Source: a virus. Taken from it: a DNA stretch of 23,830 bases. The stretch covers positions 1-23,830 of IMG/VR virus record IMGVR_UViG_3300025586_000117. The stretch is one strand, 5' to 3'. The position numbers and the translations under genes were made by a program. Below, in pieces: positions 6,880 through 14,163 of this stretch. Every line of letters starts with the position of its first letter. Within the stretch, counting starts at the first letter, position 1. The notes beneath the pieces are model-generated. The model was not told where the DNA came from and made no database searches. It was given only the letters and a program-made list of their open reading frames with translations.

Positions 6880-7764
6880 ATGGCGAATACAATGACTTCC
6901 GCCACATATTACGAATTTACTATGCACCGACGCAAGTACAGACTTGCATCGTTTGATAAGTTACTTCGTAAGGCATTAGTGGCAGAAAAAGTTTGTACAG
7001 TTGATAGAACTGGGAATATGTATATTAACAATCCTTATGGTTCTCAACCTACAACAGTAGTACAAACACTAACAGGAACATATAGTCCAGCAACATTCAC
7101 AATCGCTGATGACAGCTTGGTTGTCACAGACGAATTTGTTGTTGGCGAACACATCTATCATCACGAAAAGGTCTTCTCAAAGTTTGACCTTTATATGAAT
7201 AGGATAGATGAGCAAAACAACTCAATTGCTACAGCATTAGACAAATGGGCATTAAACGAGCTTTGTACAAATGGTAATGGAGCTTACACAACTCCAGCAG
7301 GCGGTTTCACAACAGCAGCTAACGTTATTCCTATTTTATCCAACCTACTTTCAAAAGTAGCAGGATTCTCAAATGCTGGAAAGAATTACTACTTAGTAAT
7401 TGAAAACACAGACCTTCCAGGATTTATTCAAGCATTTGGAGCAGCAGGATTTAACACAGCAGACGCTTGGTTAAAGAACGGATACATCGGTAGCCAAATG
7501 AATATTGACTTCTACGTTGTCCGAACAGGAACATTCGCAGATGCTACTACCTCAACAGCTTCAGGAACTAAGACTTGGACTAACTCAGGACACAGAGTTT
7601 TCGGAGTTAAAGGTGCAGCAACGTATGCCGCTCCAAGAGGAGTTCATTATGACGAGTTTGGAAGAACTGGTTATACTGGTAGAGAAATATCAACCTATGG
7701 ATACTGTGGCTTTAAGCAATGGACAAGCACACAGGACTTAACCATTGATATAACATTAACATAG
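6880..7764 (+). CDS. Major capsid protein (294 aa)
   Basis: The shell-forming protein is inferred from gene order (terminase, portal, scaffold, this gene), size and composition. The N-terminus is helical (YYEFTMHRRKYRLASFDKLL), followed by a beta-rich part with TVVQTLTGTYSPATF and the helix around FDLYMNRIDEQNNSIATALD. The C-terminal half is Gly/Ala/Thr-rich with GYIGSQMNIDFYVVR, VFGVKGAATYAAPRGVHY and GREISTYGYCGF, the kind of A-domain strands seen in HK97-fold capsid proteins. Codon choice is more regular than in the neighbouring HNH genes, consistent with high expression. A leader hairpin precedes it and another hairpin follows. I do not see a named subfamily. Confidence 0.8.
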   Translation: MANTMTSATYYEFTMHRRKYRLASFDKLLRKALVAEKVCTVDRTGNMYINNPYGSQPTTVVQTLTGTYSPATFTIADDSLVVTDEFVVGEHIYHHEKVFSKFDLYMNRIDEQNNSIATALDKWALNELCTNGNGAYTTPAGGFTTAANVIPILSNLLSKVAGFSNAGKNYYLVIENTDLPGFIQAFGAAGFNTADAWLKNGYIGSQMNIDFYVVRTGTFADATTSTASGTKTWTNSGHRVFGVKGAATYAAPRGVHYDEFGRTGYTGREISTYGYCGFKQWTSTQDLTIDITLT

Positions 7765-7765
7765 A

Positions 7766-7785
7766 ACACAATTATATGATTGTGT
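7766..7785 (+). terminator. Hairpin directly after the capsid gene
   Basis: ACACAAT (7766-7772) pairs perfectly with ATTGTGT (7779-7785) across the loop TATATG, two bases after the capsid stop codon. There is no T-run, so it may be a 3'-end stabiliser or weak attenuator rather than a true terminator. It leads straight into the HNH gene. Confidence 0.4.
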
Positions 7786-7797
7786 CAAGCAATACTT

Positions 7798-8277
7798 ATG
7801 AAATATATTAAAACAGGACAAAAACGTTCAGATGCCAAGAGAAAACTAAAAATAATGGTTGATGATACTGATTATAAGTATCTTAATAGTTTTTCTTGGC
7901 AAGTAAGTAAAGAAAATACAGTAGTTGCGAGAATAAATAAAAGAACTATTCTTATGTCGCGTTTAATAATGAATGCTCCAGAAAATTTAGAGGTTGACCA
8001 TATAAGTGGGAATCGTCTAGATAATCAGCGTTCAAATCTTCGTCTTGCTACGAGTTCTCAAAATAAGATGAACCGTGGACCAAGAAAAGATAATAAATGT
8101 GGATATAAGGGAGTATCGTGGCACAAACAAAACAAGAAATGGACGTCAAGAATAATGGCTAATGGTAAATATCAGCATTTAGGTCTGTTTGATAATATAT
8201 TAGACGCAGTTGAAGCATATAATTCAGCTGCTAAAAAATATTTTAAGGAATTTGCTTGGACAAATAGTTTAAGTTAA
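7798..8277 (+). CDS. HNH endonuclease with AP2 DNA-binding domain (159 aa)
   Basis: This is the third homing-type nuclease of the head module and belongs to a different subfamily from the other two. ATG 7798 is preferred; an upstream TTG at 7780 only adds six residues that read through the post-capsid hairpin. Residues about 45-90 form the HNH core: ARINKRTILMSRLIM, then LEVDHISGNRLDNQRSNLRL, with the Asp-His pair and two Asn. Residues about 103-150 form an AP2-type DNA-binding domain (YKGVSWHKQNKKWTSRI, then YQHLGLFDNILDAVEAYNSA). HNH_3 plus AP2 is a common layout in phage and intron nucleases. The last codon overlaps the first arm of the switch-like element at 8273. It probably arrived as a mobile gene between the capsid gene and its downstream partner. 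Confidence 0.9.
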   Translation: MKYIKTGQKRSDAKRKLKIMVDDTDYKYLNSFSWQVSKENTVVARINKRTILMSRLIMNAPENLEVDHISGNRLDNQRSNLRLATSSQNKMNRGPRKDNKCGYKGVSWHKQNKKWTSRIMANGKYQHLGLFDNILDAVEAYNSAAKKYFKEFAWTNSLS

Positions 8278-8352
8278 ACTTCTTATGGGGTAAGATAAGG
8301 TGTTAAACCAATTTCACCCATCTGAAAGAAGTTTAACACCACATCTTGCCCC
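8273..8352 (+). promoter_or_regulatory. Element with two competing hairpins after the HNH gene
   Basis: One stem pairs GTTAAACTTCTT (8273-8284) with AAGAAGTTTAAC (8326-8337), 12 of 12. A second, longer stem pairs 8287-8308 with 8331-8352. It contains GGTGTTAAAC/GTTTAACACC and GGGG/CCCC, with one G-U pair and two mismatches over 22 positions. An inner TTTC/GAAA pair (8313-8316 with 8324-8327) extends the second stem. Both use GTTTAAC at 8331-8337, so only one can form. The motif GTTAAAC occurs in both 5' arms. The next ATG is 25 bases downstream. No long T-run follows. Confidence 0.6.
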
Positions 8353-8377
8353 CTAAAAGAAACTAAGCTAAACAAAT

Positions 8378-8896
8378 ATGGTTAAAACAAAAAAGAAAAC
8401 TTCCAAAAAAGTTACGAAAAAATCTCCAAAGGTTTCTAAAAAGGTTGTCGTAGAAAAGGTTATTAAGGTTGAAGTTGTTCAACCAACAGTTGAAGATGGC
8501 GATTTCAAGTTAAAGAAAGAACCTGAAGTTTTTGAGCCTCAACCAATTACAAAGGTTCCTAAAACAGAAGGCAAAACTAATAAAGAACTAATGGAAATAG
8601 CTAAAGAGCTTGGCATTAAAAATACTGCTAAGATGAATAAAGCTAGATTATTAGAAGTTATTAGTGACCCAACATCTGAAAATACAGAAACAAAACCTCT
8701 AGTAAACCCAAACGACCCTATTGATACACATCAAAACGAAGGGTATAAAAGACCTTCAGTCACAAACGTTCAACAAGTTCATACAAAGGAGCAATTCAAG
8801 GCTTTAATGGAAGGATATAAAAAACAACATCCAGAAAAATATAAGATTAAAAAGTCGTCTGGTGAGTTTGAAAGAAAATTAAAGGAGTGTATATAA
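8378..8896 (+). CDS. Lys-rich protein with a Rho-N/SAP-like segment (172 aa)
   Basis: The first 30 residues are mostly Lys, Thr, Ser and Val (KTKKKTSKKVTKKSPKVSKK), suggesting nucleic-acid contact. A Pro/Glu-rich linker follows. Residues about 65-92 (GKTNKELMEIAKELGIKN, then TAKMNKARLLEVI) match the short helix-turn-helix pattern of Rho N-terminal or SAP-type modules, which bind DNA or RNA. The C-terminus (HTKEQFKALMEGYKKQHP) is a charged helix. The position after the capsid gene is where head-completion or packaging accessory proteins often lie. It may bind packaged DNA or the capsid interior. Function is not established. Confidence 0.6.
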   Translation: MVKTKKKTSKKVTKKSPKVSKKVVVEKVIKVEVVQPTVEDGDFKLKKEPEVFEPQPITKVPKTEGKTNKELMEIAKELGIKNTAKMNKARLLEVISDPTSENTETKPLVNPNDPIDTHQNEGYKRPSVTNVQQVHTKEQFKALMEGYKKQHPEKYKIKKSSGEFERKLKECI

Positions 8897-8897
8897 T

Positions 8898-9617
8898 ATG
8901 AAGAAAAAATTAACAACTAAACAATTTGTTCTAATCGGAGTATTATCATTAGCTCTTATCGGTGGGGTTTCCATCGCAAGTGCTAACCTCTCCTTTATGG
9001 ACAGAATTGCAGACAAAGCAGGTGAGATATTAGGATTATCTTTATCAGACAAAATTGATATTCCAGTAGAAGATACACTTGCTGGTTCAGGAGGAACGTT
9101 CCAGACAGATTGGTATAAGATAGGTAATAGAGTAACTTGGATTAAAAGCGGTCAATTTTCAGACGCCACAACAACTCTATTCTCATTCTTAAACCCAGTT
9201 GACCAAGATAAAGCAACCTCAACTAGTGATGTAACTTACAACAATGCAACTCATTGGGTATCTACTTCAACAGCAGTATCAATTAACCTTGATATTACAG
9301 GAGTATCTACTTCAAGTGCAGTTATTATTTGTGGAGGAGCATCAGACCAATATTCAACACCAACTTATGAGTTATTTAATTTAACACTCGCAACTTCAAC
9401 GTTGGGTGTTTATAACAATAACCAAACCACAACCACAGATGGTATTGGTGTAGTTGGAACTGGTTCAGCAACGCAGATTTTATTAACTCACGATTACGAT
9501 TACTTCAACTGTGTAGCAACTAATGTTGGAGATGCAGATGATTTAGAAGGATTTACAAATCCTGCAAACACATTCAACGGATATTGGAGCGTAGAAGTAA
9601 TGAAGAACTTACAGTAA
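8898..9617 (+). CDS. Exported beta-rich protein (239 aa)
   Basis: A clear AAGGAG binding site at 8881-8886 precedes ATG 8898, one base after the previous stop. Residues 1-30 form a signal peptide: MKKKLTTK, then the hydrophobic FVLIGVLSLALIGGVSIASA. The mature part is Thr/Ser-rich and beta-like (FQTDWYKIGNRVTWIKSGQF, ATTTLFSFLNP, STSTAVSINLDITGVSTSS), ending YWSVEVMKNLQ. The TST motif density and the ATTTLFSFLNP pattern recall secreted proteins of CPR bacteria. It lies between head and tail genes, where a cytoplasmically assembled virion would not need an export signal. It may be a cell-surface factor, or a virion protein exposed after export. No enzyme motif is seen. Confidence 0.65.
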   Translation: MKKKLTTKQFVLIGVLSLALIGGVSIASANLSFMDRIADKAGEILGLSLSDKIDIPVEDTLAGSGGTFQTDWYKIGNRVTWIKSGQFSDATTTLFSFLNPVDQDKATSTSDVTYNNATHWVSTSTAVSINLDITGVSTSSAVIICGGASDQYSTPTYELFNLTLATSTLGVYNNNQTTTTDGIGVVGTGSATQILLTHDYDYFNCVATNVGDADDLEGFTNPANTFNGYWSVEVMKNLQ

Positions 9618-9628
9618 TTGATTATTCC

Positions 9629-9659
9629 CTTTGCCCCATTTTCCTTGTAAGGGGCAAAG
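9629..9659 (+). terminator. Perfect 9-bp hairpin between head and neck genes
   Basis: CTTTGCCCC (9629-9637) pairs exactly with GGGGCAAAG (9651-9659) across a 13-base loop. It lies 12 bases after the previous stop. Only a short TTTT occurs downstream (9667-9670), so termination would be partial. It may separate head from tail expression or act as an RNA processing site. Confidence 0.5.
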
Positions 9660-9689
9660 ATGAGCAATTTTAATTAACAAAAAAAACTT

Positions 9690-10685
9690 ATGCAGCTTTA
9701 TAATCCAATAACAAAAGATAGTATAATTTCCGAGGTTTGGCGAATTTGTGGAGCAAACGAAAATAACTACACAATCAGAGATATAATAGCCAGAGTTAAT
9801 TCAGCTTTGGACAGATATTTACATCTCGCCTTTCCAGCAGATGCCAGATGGAACTTTGACGACATAAACAAAACATCACCACCAATTGGTACTCAAAGTA
9901 TAGTATCAGGAACTAACCGATATAAGTTAAGTGCTTTTACCGAAACCCTTTTAAGTTTAATACGACTTGAAATACTTGACAGTGCTGGAGCTGGACTATT
10001 TTTAATCCCAGAAAAGATGGACGACTTAGGTAAGATTTATTCAGGAAACACAAGCGGAAGAGTGGGCGGAATAAGCTCAAATACCTTTCAAGAGTTATAT
10101 GTAAACGCCTCATCAGGCACACCAACTCACTATATTAAATATGGTGATTTTATTTATCTACGACCAAACCCAGATTATAGCGAAACAGACGGACTTCTCG
10201 CATATTTTAATAGACCAGCAAGTAAGTTTGAATTTTTGGCTGCTACTATAAGTAATGCCAGCCCAGGCGTATTAACTGACGTTGCCCACGGATTATTAGC
10301 TGACGATACGATTATGCTTGAAACTGACGGAGGACTTCCAACGGGATTAGCGGTAGATACGGTATATTACGTTAAAGAAGTATTAACAGCAAATACTCTT
10401 ACATTGGCGGCTACATTGGGCGGAACAGTAATCAACACCTCATCGGCTGGTTCAGGCATTCACTATTATGTAAAAACAAGCAAAACTCCAGGAATACCAG
10501 TAATTCATCACTCCTATTTAGCACAATACGCTTCACTTCCTTATTTAATAGAAAAGAATTTAGACCAAATGAGAACAATAGCTTCACAAATAGCGATAGG
10601 CGAAGAAGCAATTCAAGAATATTTTGCGACAAGAGATAAAGATACAAAACCAAGATTAGAAATTAGACAACAAGATAACAAATGA
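9690..10685 (+). CDS. Neck adaptor-like protein with an inserted beta module (331 aa)
   Basis: It probably joins the portal to the tail, like the tail tubular A proteins of podoviruses. The N-terminal part (SIISEVWRICGANENNYTIR, then DIIARVNSALDRYLHLAF) and the C-terminal helices (YLIEKNLDQMRTIASQIAIG) form a helical adaptor split by a beta region. Residues about 183-262 are an added module (LTDVAHGLLADDTIML, GLPTGLAVDTVYYV, ANTLTLAATLGGTVI). This HGL...TYYV pattern is common in phage tail and fibre proteins. The ATGA overlap at 10682-10685 couples it to the nozzle-like gene, as expected for paired tail proteins. The assignment is from layout and pattern, not a single motif. Confidence 0.65.
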   Translation: MQLYNPITKDSIISEVWRICGANENNYTIRDIIARVNSALDRYLHLAFPADARWNFDDINKTSPPIGTQSIVSGTNRYKLSAFTETLLSLIRLEILDSAGAGLFLIPEKMDDLGKIYSGNTSGRVGGISSNTFQELYVNASSGTPTHYIKYGDFIYLRPNPDYSETDGLLAYFNRPASKFEFLAATISNASPGVLTDVAHGLLADDTIMLETDGGLPTGLAVDTVYYVKEVLTANTLTLAATLGGTVINTSSAGSGIHYYVKTSKTPGIPVIHHSYLAQYASLPYLIEKNLDQMRTIASQIAIGEEAIQEYFATRDKDTKPRLEIRQQDNK

Positions 10686-12181
10686 AAAAAGAACAAAAAC
10701 CATTAGTTATAAGCAACCCTCAAATAGGAATAGGACCAAGTCCACATCTTGGATATGCTGATATGCGGAATATGGACATTTCAAGTATCCCAGGCATAGC
10801 AAAACTTAATAATGCTATGGACTTAAAATCAAGCACAACTGTAGTTGGAACTCCACAATGGATGGTTAGAAATCCAGCAACACCAGCAGAGGTTTATGCT
10901 TTAGATAGTGGGGGTAAAGTTTATAAGTCAGATGACAGCGGAGCAAGTTGGGCTTTAATGACGGGATTTACCTCTGGAGGACACGGCAACGGATTAGTTA
11001 TTTTTAAAAACTATTTAATAGTAGCTCGGGATGCTTTTTTAGATATATGCGGAGATGGTTCAGCGACAGGAATAACCAACGCTAACTGGTCTAACTCTTG
11101 GCAAGCGATTGATTCTGATTTATTATGGCATCCGATGATTATTTCAAAAAATGACGGCAAAATGTATGGTGGAGCAGGTAAGTATGTATTCTCATTAGAA
11201 GAGGTTGCTGGACAAACATTTGCTCCAGGAACAGGAGCGACTTTTACATATACACAAAAAGCATTAGATTTACCATCAAGATACAGGATTAAATGTTTAG
11301 ATGAATTGGGAAATAACCTGATGTGCGGAACTTGGCAAGGAGCAACTACTCCAGCCAGAATAGCTGAAATTTATCCTTGGGATAGAAGTTCAACATCTTT
11401 TGGACAACCAATAGTAATGGAAGAAAATGGAGTCCACGCTATCAAAAACATTAACCAAACATTATTCATTTTAGCAGGAACAGAAGGTAGAATTTATAGT
11501 TCTCAGGGACTTATTGCTAACCTTATCGGACAGATACCTAGGAGCATTGTAGATACTGGCGGGAGTATTCCATTGACTTACTTCCCTGGAGCTATTGCTA
11601 ATTTCAAGAGCAAGTTATTCTTCGGATTAGGTTCATCTTCAGTGATTGACGGAATGGGAACTTGGAGCTTACTTCAAACAAGCAAAGGGAATATACTCAA
11701 TTTAGAACACGGTATTAGTTCAGGTAATTGGGGAGTATCAGCAGCAATTCAGATTGGAGCAATACTTCCAATGGATACCGATAAGTTATTGGTAGGATTT
11801 AAAGACACGACTTATGGAATTGATTTAACAAACACAGCAACATTTTATACAAGTTATGCTGGTTATATTATTAGCCCATTTTATAATGTAGGAACAAATC
11901 TTAAACCAAGACAATTTTCACAATTAGAGTTTCAACTAGCTAGACTATTAAGAACTGGTGAGGGAATTAAGATAGAATATAGAACAAATTTAACAGCTTC
12001 ATTCACAGAAATTGGAACTTATATTTTTTCAGGAACTGTAACATCAACAGTTGAGATAATAAAAGCAGTTCTATCCCATAATGTTACAGCGAATATCCCA
12101 GCAAGTGAGTTTATACAAATAAAAATTAGTCCCACGGGTTCAGGAACAACTCCAGAGTGGAGAACATTAACTTTAAAATGA
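10682..12181 (+). CDS. Tail nozzle-like beta-propeller protein (499 aa)
   Basis: The protein is almost entirely beta-rich, with propeller-like repeats. These include VYALDSGGKVYKSDDSGASW (a BNR/Asp-box-like SDDSGASW), KMYGGAGKYVFSLEE and LFILAGTEGRIYSSQG. It closes with IKIEYRTNLTASFTEIGTY, a jelly-roll-like end. Its length and place after the adaptor match podovirus nozzle proteins, such as the 472-residue P22 nozzle, but this is an analogy and not a detected homology. It overlaps the previous gene by four bases and the fibre gene by four (ATGA at 12178). An alternative is a phage-encoded glycan-binding propeller. Confidence 0.6.
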   Translation: MKKEQKPLVISNPQIGIGPSPHLGYADMRNMDISSIPGIAKLNNAMDLKSSTTVVGTPQWMVRNPATPAEVYALDSGGKVYKSDDSGASWALMTGFTSGGHGNGLVIFKNYLIVARDAFLDICGDGSATGITNANWSNSWQAIDSDLLWHPMIISKNDGKMYGGAGKYVFSLEEVAGQTFAPGTGATFTYTQKALDLPSRYRIKCLDELGNNLMCGTWQGATTPARIAEIYPWDRSSTSFGQPIVMEENGVHAIKNINQTLFILAGTEGRIYSSQGLIANLIGQIPRSIVDTGGSIPLTYFPGAIANFKSKLFFGLGSSSVIDGMGTWSLLQTSKGNILNLEHGISSGNWGVSAAIQIGAILPMDTDKLLVGFKDTTYGIDLTNTATFYTSYAGYIISPFYNVGTNLKPRQFSQLEFQLARLLRTGEGIKIEYRTNLTASFTEIGTYIFSGTVTSTVEIIKAVLSHNVTANIPASEFIQIKISPTGSGTTPEWRTLTLK

Positions 12182-13770
12182 TAGAACCAAATATATTACA
12201 ACCAAACTTAATACCTATAGAATTGGAAGATATAAACATTCAAGGGGGAATGGATATTTCAGCAACACCATTGGCTAATACTCCAATTACCACAACACCA
12301 TCAAATATAGTTGTTTCTCCTAATGGTTCAGTAATCAATTTAGGTTCTTTACAATCAACAAACTTCAAGGTTGGAACGACTGGCTGGAAATTAGGAGCAG
12401 ACGGCATTATCAGAGCAGTCGGGGTTATTCTATCGGGAGATATTAAAGCAACAACAGGAAAGATTGGAGCCTTTACAATCAATGCCACAAGTATCTACAC
12501 AGGCACAGAAGACCATTCAGGATATACAGCTAATGCAGGAGACTTAACAATTTATTCCAATGGCACAGACGCTTCAATTCACGCAAAGAACTTTTACATA
12601 GATACATTGGGAGCAATAACAGCTACTGGAGTTACTCTAACAGGAGCTTTAACCACAGGAGCAGGTTCAGCAATAGATGGACAATATATAGGAGCTTTAA
12701 GTATTGTAGCGGGAAGTATTGCTAATAACACAATAACATCTGGACAAATAGCTGCCCTTACAATTACCGCTTCAGAAATAGCCAATAATACAATAACAGC
12801 AGGACAGATAACAGCTTCAACGATAACAACTTCAGAGATTTCAGGCACAGCAGGGATAGTAGGAGGACAGATAGCCAACCTAACTATCGCCGCAGGTAAC
12901 ATAACTAATCTTACAATCACAGCAGCACAGATAGCAAACGCGACTATTACTGGTGGTAAGGTTGTCCAGAATACCATTACAGGTGGAGCAACAGGAAATA
13001 TCGCTTTAACAAGTATCGTAGCTGGAAACATAGCAGCCGCAACTATCACTGGAACACAGATAGCCGCAACGACCATAGCAGCTGGTAATATCGCAGCCAA
13101 TACGATTACAGCAGACCAAATAGCCACTGGAACGATTACAGCAACGCAAATTACAGGAACTTCTTTATCAGCTATTTACGCAGATTTAGGAACAATCACA
13201 GCGGGAAATATAACATTAGATAGTTCTGGATTTATTAAAGGAGGACAGACAGCATATAATACAGGAACAGGGTTCTTTTTAGGATATGATACAGATGCTT
13301 ATAAGTTTTCAGTTGGCGACCCATCTGGAAAATATCTTGCTTGGGATGGTTCTGGTGATTTTATTGTTAATGGAATTGCTTTGGCAGAAGATGTTGAATC
13401 TGCCGCTGGTGATTTATTAGTTGTTTCTTCTGATTCAGCAACATCAACATTTTCACAATCTTATGTAAAATTAAAAGAAATTTCTATAGCTAAAAAAGGT
13501 TCATTGAGAATTAAATTTAATTTATATTATACTCCAACTGTAGGATATGCGGTTTATGGTAGAATTTATAAAAATGGAGTAGCAGTCGGAACTGAACGTT
13601 CAAATTCTTCGGCAAGTCCAGGAATCCAATATTCAGAAGATATTGATGATTTTGAAAAAGGAGATTTAGTCCAAATTTATGCACATACAAGTAGTATATA
13701 TACACAATCGGGAGTTAATAATTTTAGAATATATTCTGATGCTTATGAAGTAAGCACAGCAATATTATAA
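12178..13770 (+). CDS. Tail fibre with decapeptide repeats and a globular tip (530 aa)
   Basis: ATG 12178 overlaps the upstream stop, and I prefer it to an upstream non-ATG extension that only reads into the previous gene. Residues about 165-345 repeat a ten-residue unit of the type I-A-x-x-T-I-T-x-x-Q/E (IANNTITSGQIAALTITASE, then IANNTITAGQITASTITTSE), which should build a long trimeric beta shaft. The last 130 residues (SYVKLKEISIAKKGSLRIKF, then DIDDFEKGDLVQIYAH) look like a C1q/TNF-like or jelly-roll tip that binds the receptor. The DNA repeats also create a long open frame on the minus strand, which is a by-product. The host receptor is unknown. Confidence 0.75.
   Translation: MIEPNILQPNLIPIELEDINIQGGMDISATPLANTPITTTPSNIVVSPNGSVINLGSLQSTNFKVGTTGWKLGADGIIRAVGVILSGDIKATTGKIGAFTINATSIYTGTEDHSGYTANAGDLTIYSNGTDASIHAKNFYIDTLGAITATGVTLTGALTTGAGSAIDGQYIGALSIVAGSIANNTITSGQIAALTITASEIANNTITAGQITASTITTSEISGTAGIVGGQIANLTIAAGNITNLTITAAQIANATITGGKVVQNTITGGATGNIALTSIVAGNIAAATITGTQIAATTIAAGNIAANTITADQIATGTITATQITGTSLSAIYADLGTITAGNITLDSSGFIKGGQTAYNTGTGFFLGYDTDAYKFSVGDPSGKYLAWDGSGDFIVNGIALAEDVESAAGDLLVVSSDSATSTFSQSYVKLKEISIAKKGSLRIKFNLYYTPTVGYAVYGRIYKNGVAVGTERSNSSASPGIQYSEDIDDFEKGDLVQIYAHTSSIYTQSGVNNFRIYSDAYEVSTAIL
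12700..13150 (+). repeat. Coding tandem repeats of the fibre shaft
   Basis: The region contains imperfect 30-base units, often paired into 60-base units, encoding I-A-x-x-T-I-T-x-x-Q/E. The unit changes copy number easily by slippage or recombination, so fibre length may vary between strains. Confidence 0.65.
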
Positions 13771-13774
13771 AACT

Positions 13775-13948
13775 ATGAACATAAACATAACAATCAAAAA
13801 ACAAAATTTAATAAAAAAAATATCAGGCAAAGAAGCTCAAGAAGTCGTTCAGAAAGTAATTAACGATTGGTTCGCTAATTTAATAAATAATAAATATCAA
13901 TCTAAAAAAACATTAACTCAAAAAGTTGATGAATTAAATAAGGAATAA
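13775..13948 (+). CDS. Small hypothetical protein (57 aa)
   Basis: ATG 13775 to TAA 13946-13948 lies four bases after the fibre stop and four bases before the next start. The sequence begins MNINITIKKQNLIKKISGKE and continues AQEVVQKVINDWFANLINNK, with one amphipathic helix and a Lys-rich tail. The composition and tight packing suggest a real small gene. It may be an assembly partner or a chaperone for the fibre, as short genes behind fibre genes often are, but this is only positional. Confidence 0.5.
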   Translation: MNINITIKKQNLIKKISGKEAQEVVQKVINDWFANLINNKYQSKKTLTQKVDELNKE

Positions 13949-13952
13949 AATT

Positions 13953-14162
13953 ATGGCATTTAATTCTAGTTATTACACATCAAAACAGCAAAAGCTTCAA
14001 CAGAAACTGGCTAAAATAAAAGACCAATATGTGGTGGACTCTCTTAACTTAGCTCAGAGATTAAGCAGTGAAATACAAGAGATACAGACTGAAAATCAAG
14101 AGATTAGCAAAATAATTGAAGAAAATAAACCAGCGGAGAAACCAATAAAGAAAGGCAAATAA
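13953..14162 (+). CDS. Small coiled-coil protein (69 aa)
   Basis: An AAGGA element nine bases upstream supports ATG 13953. The protein is almost all helix: KQQKLQQKLAKIKDQYVVDS, then LAQRLSSEIQEIQTENQEIS shows heptad-like spacing of Leu and Ile, ending in a basic tail (PIKKGK). One base separates it from the next large virion-protein gene. It is probably a small structural partner or internal coiled coil. There is no membrane segment. The family is unknown to me. Confidence 0.55.
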   Translation: MAFNSSYYTSKQQKLQQKLAKIKDQYVVDSLNLAQRLSSEIQEIQTENQEISKIIEENKPAEKPIKKGK

Positions 14163-14163
14163 A

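Noticed and set aside
7505-7741. 78-codon + strand frame inside the capsid gene
   Set aside because: It is an alternative frame of a strong coding region with no start signal or recognisable sequence.
7780-7797. TTG-started extension of the HNH-AP2 protein
   Set aside because: It runs through the post-capsid hairpin; ATG 7798 is closer to the conserved domain.
12594-13127. 177-codon open frame on the minus strand
   Set aside because: It is a by-product of the fibre's Thr/Ile/Ala repeats read backwards (Ala/Val/Ile only, no ordered motifs), and the + strand gene is convincing.
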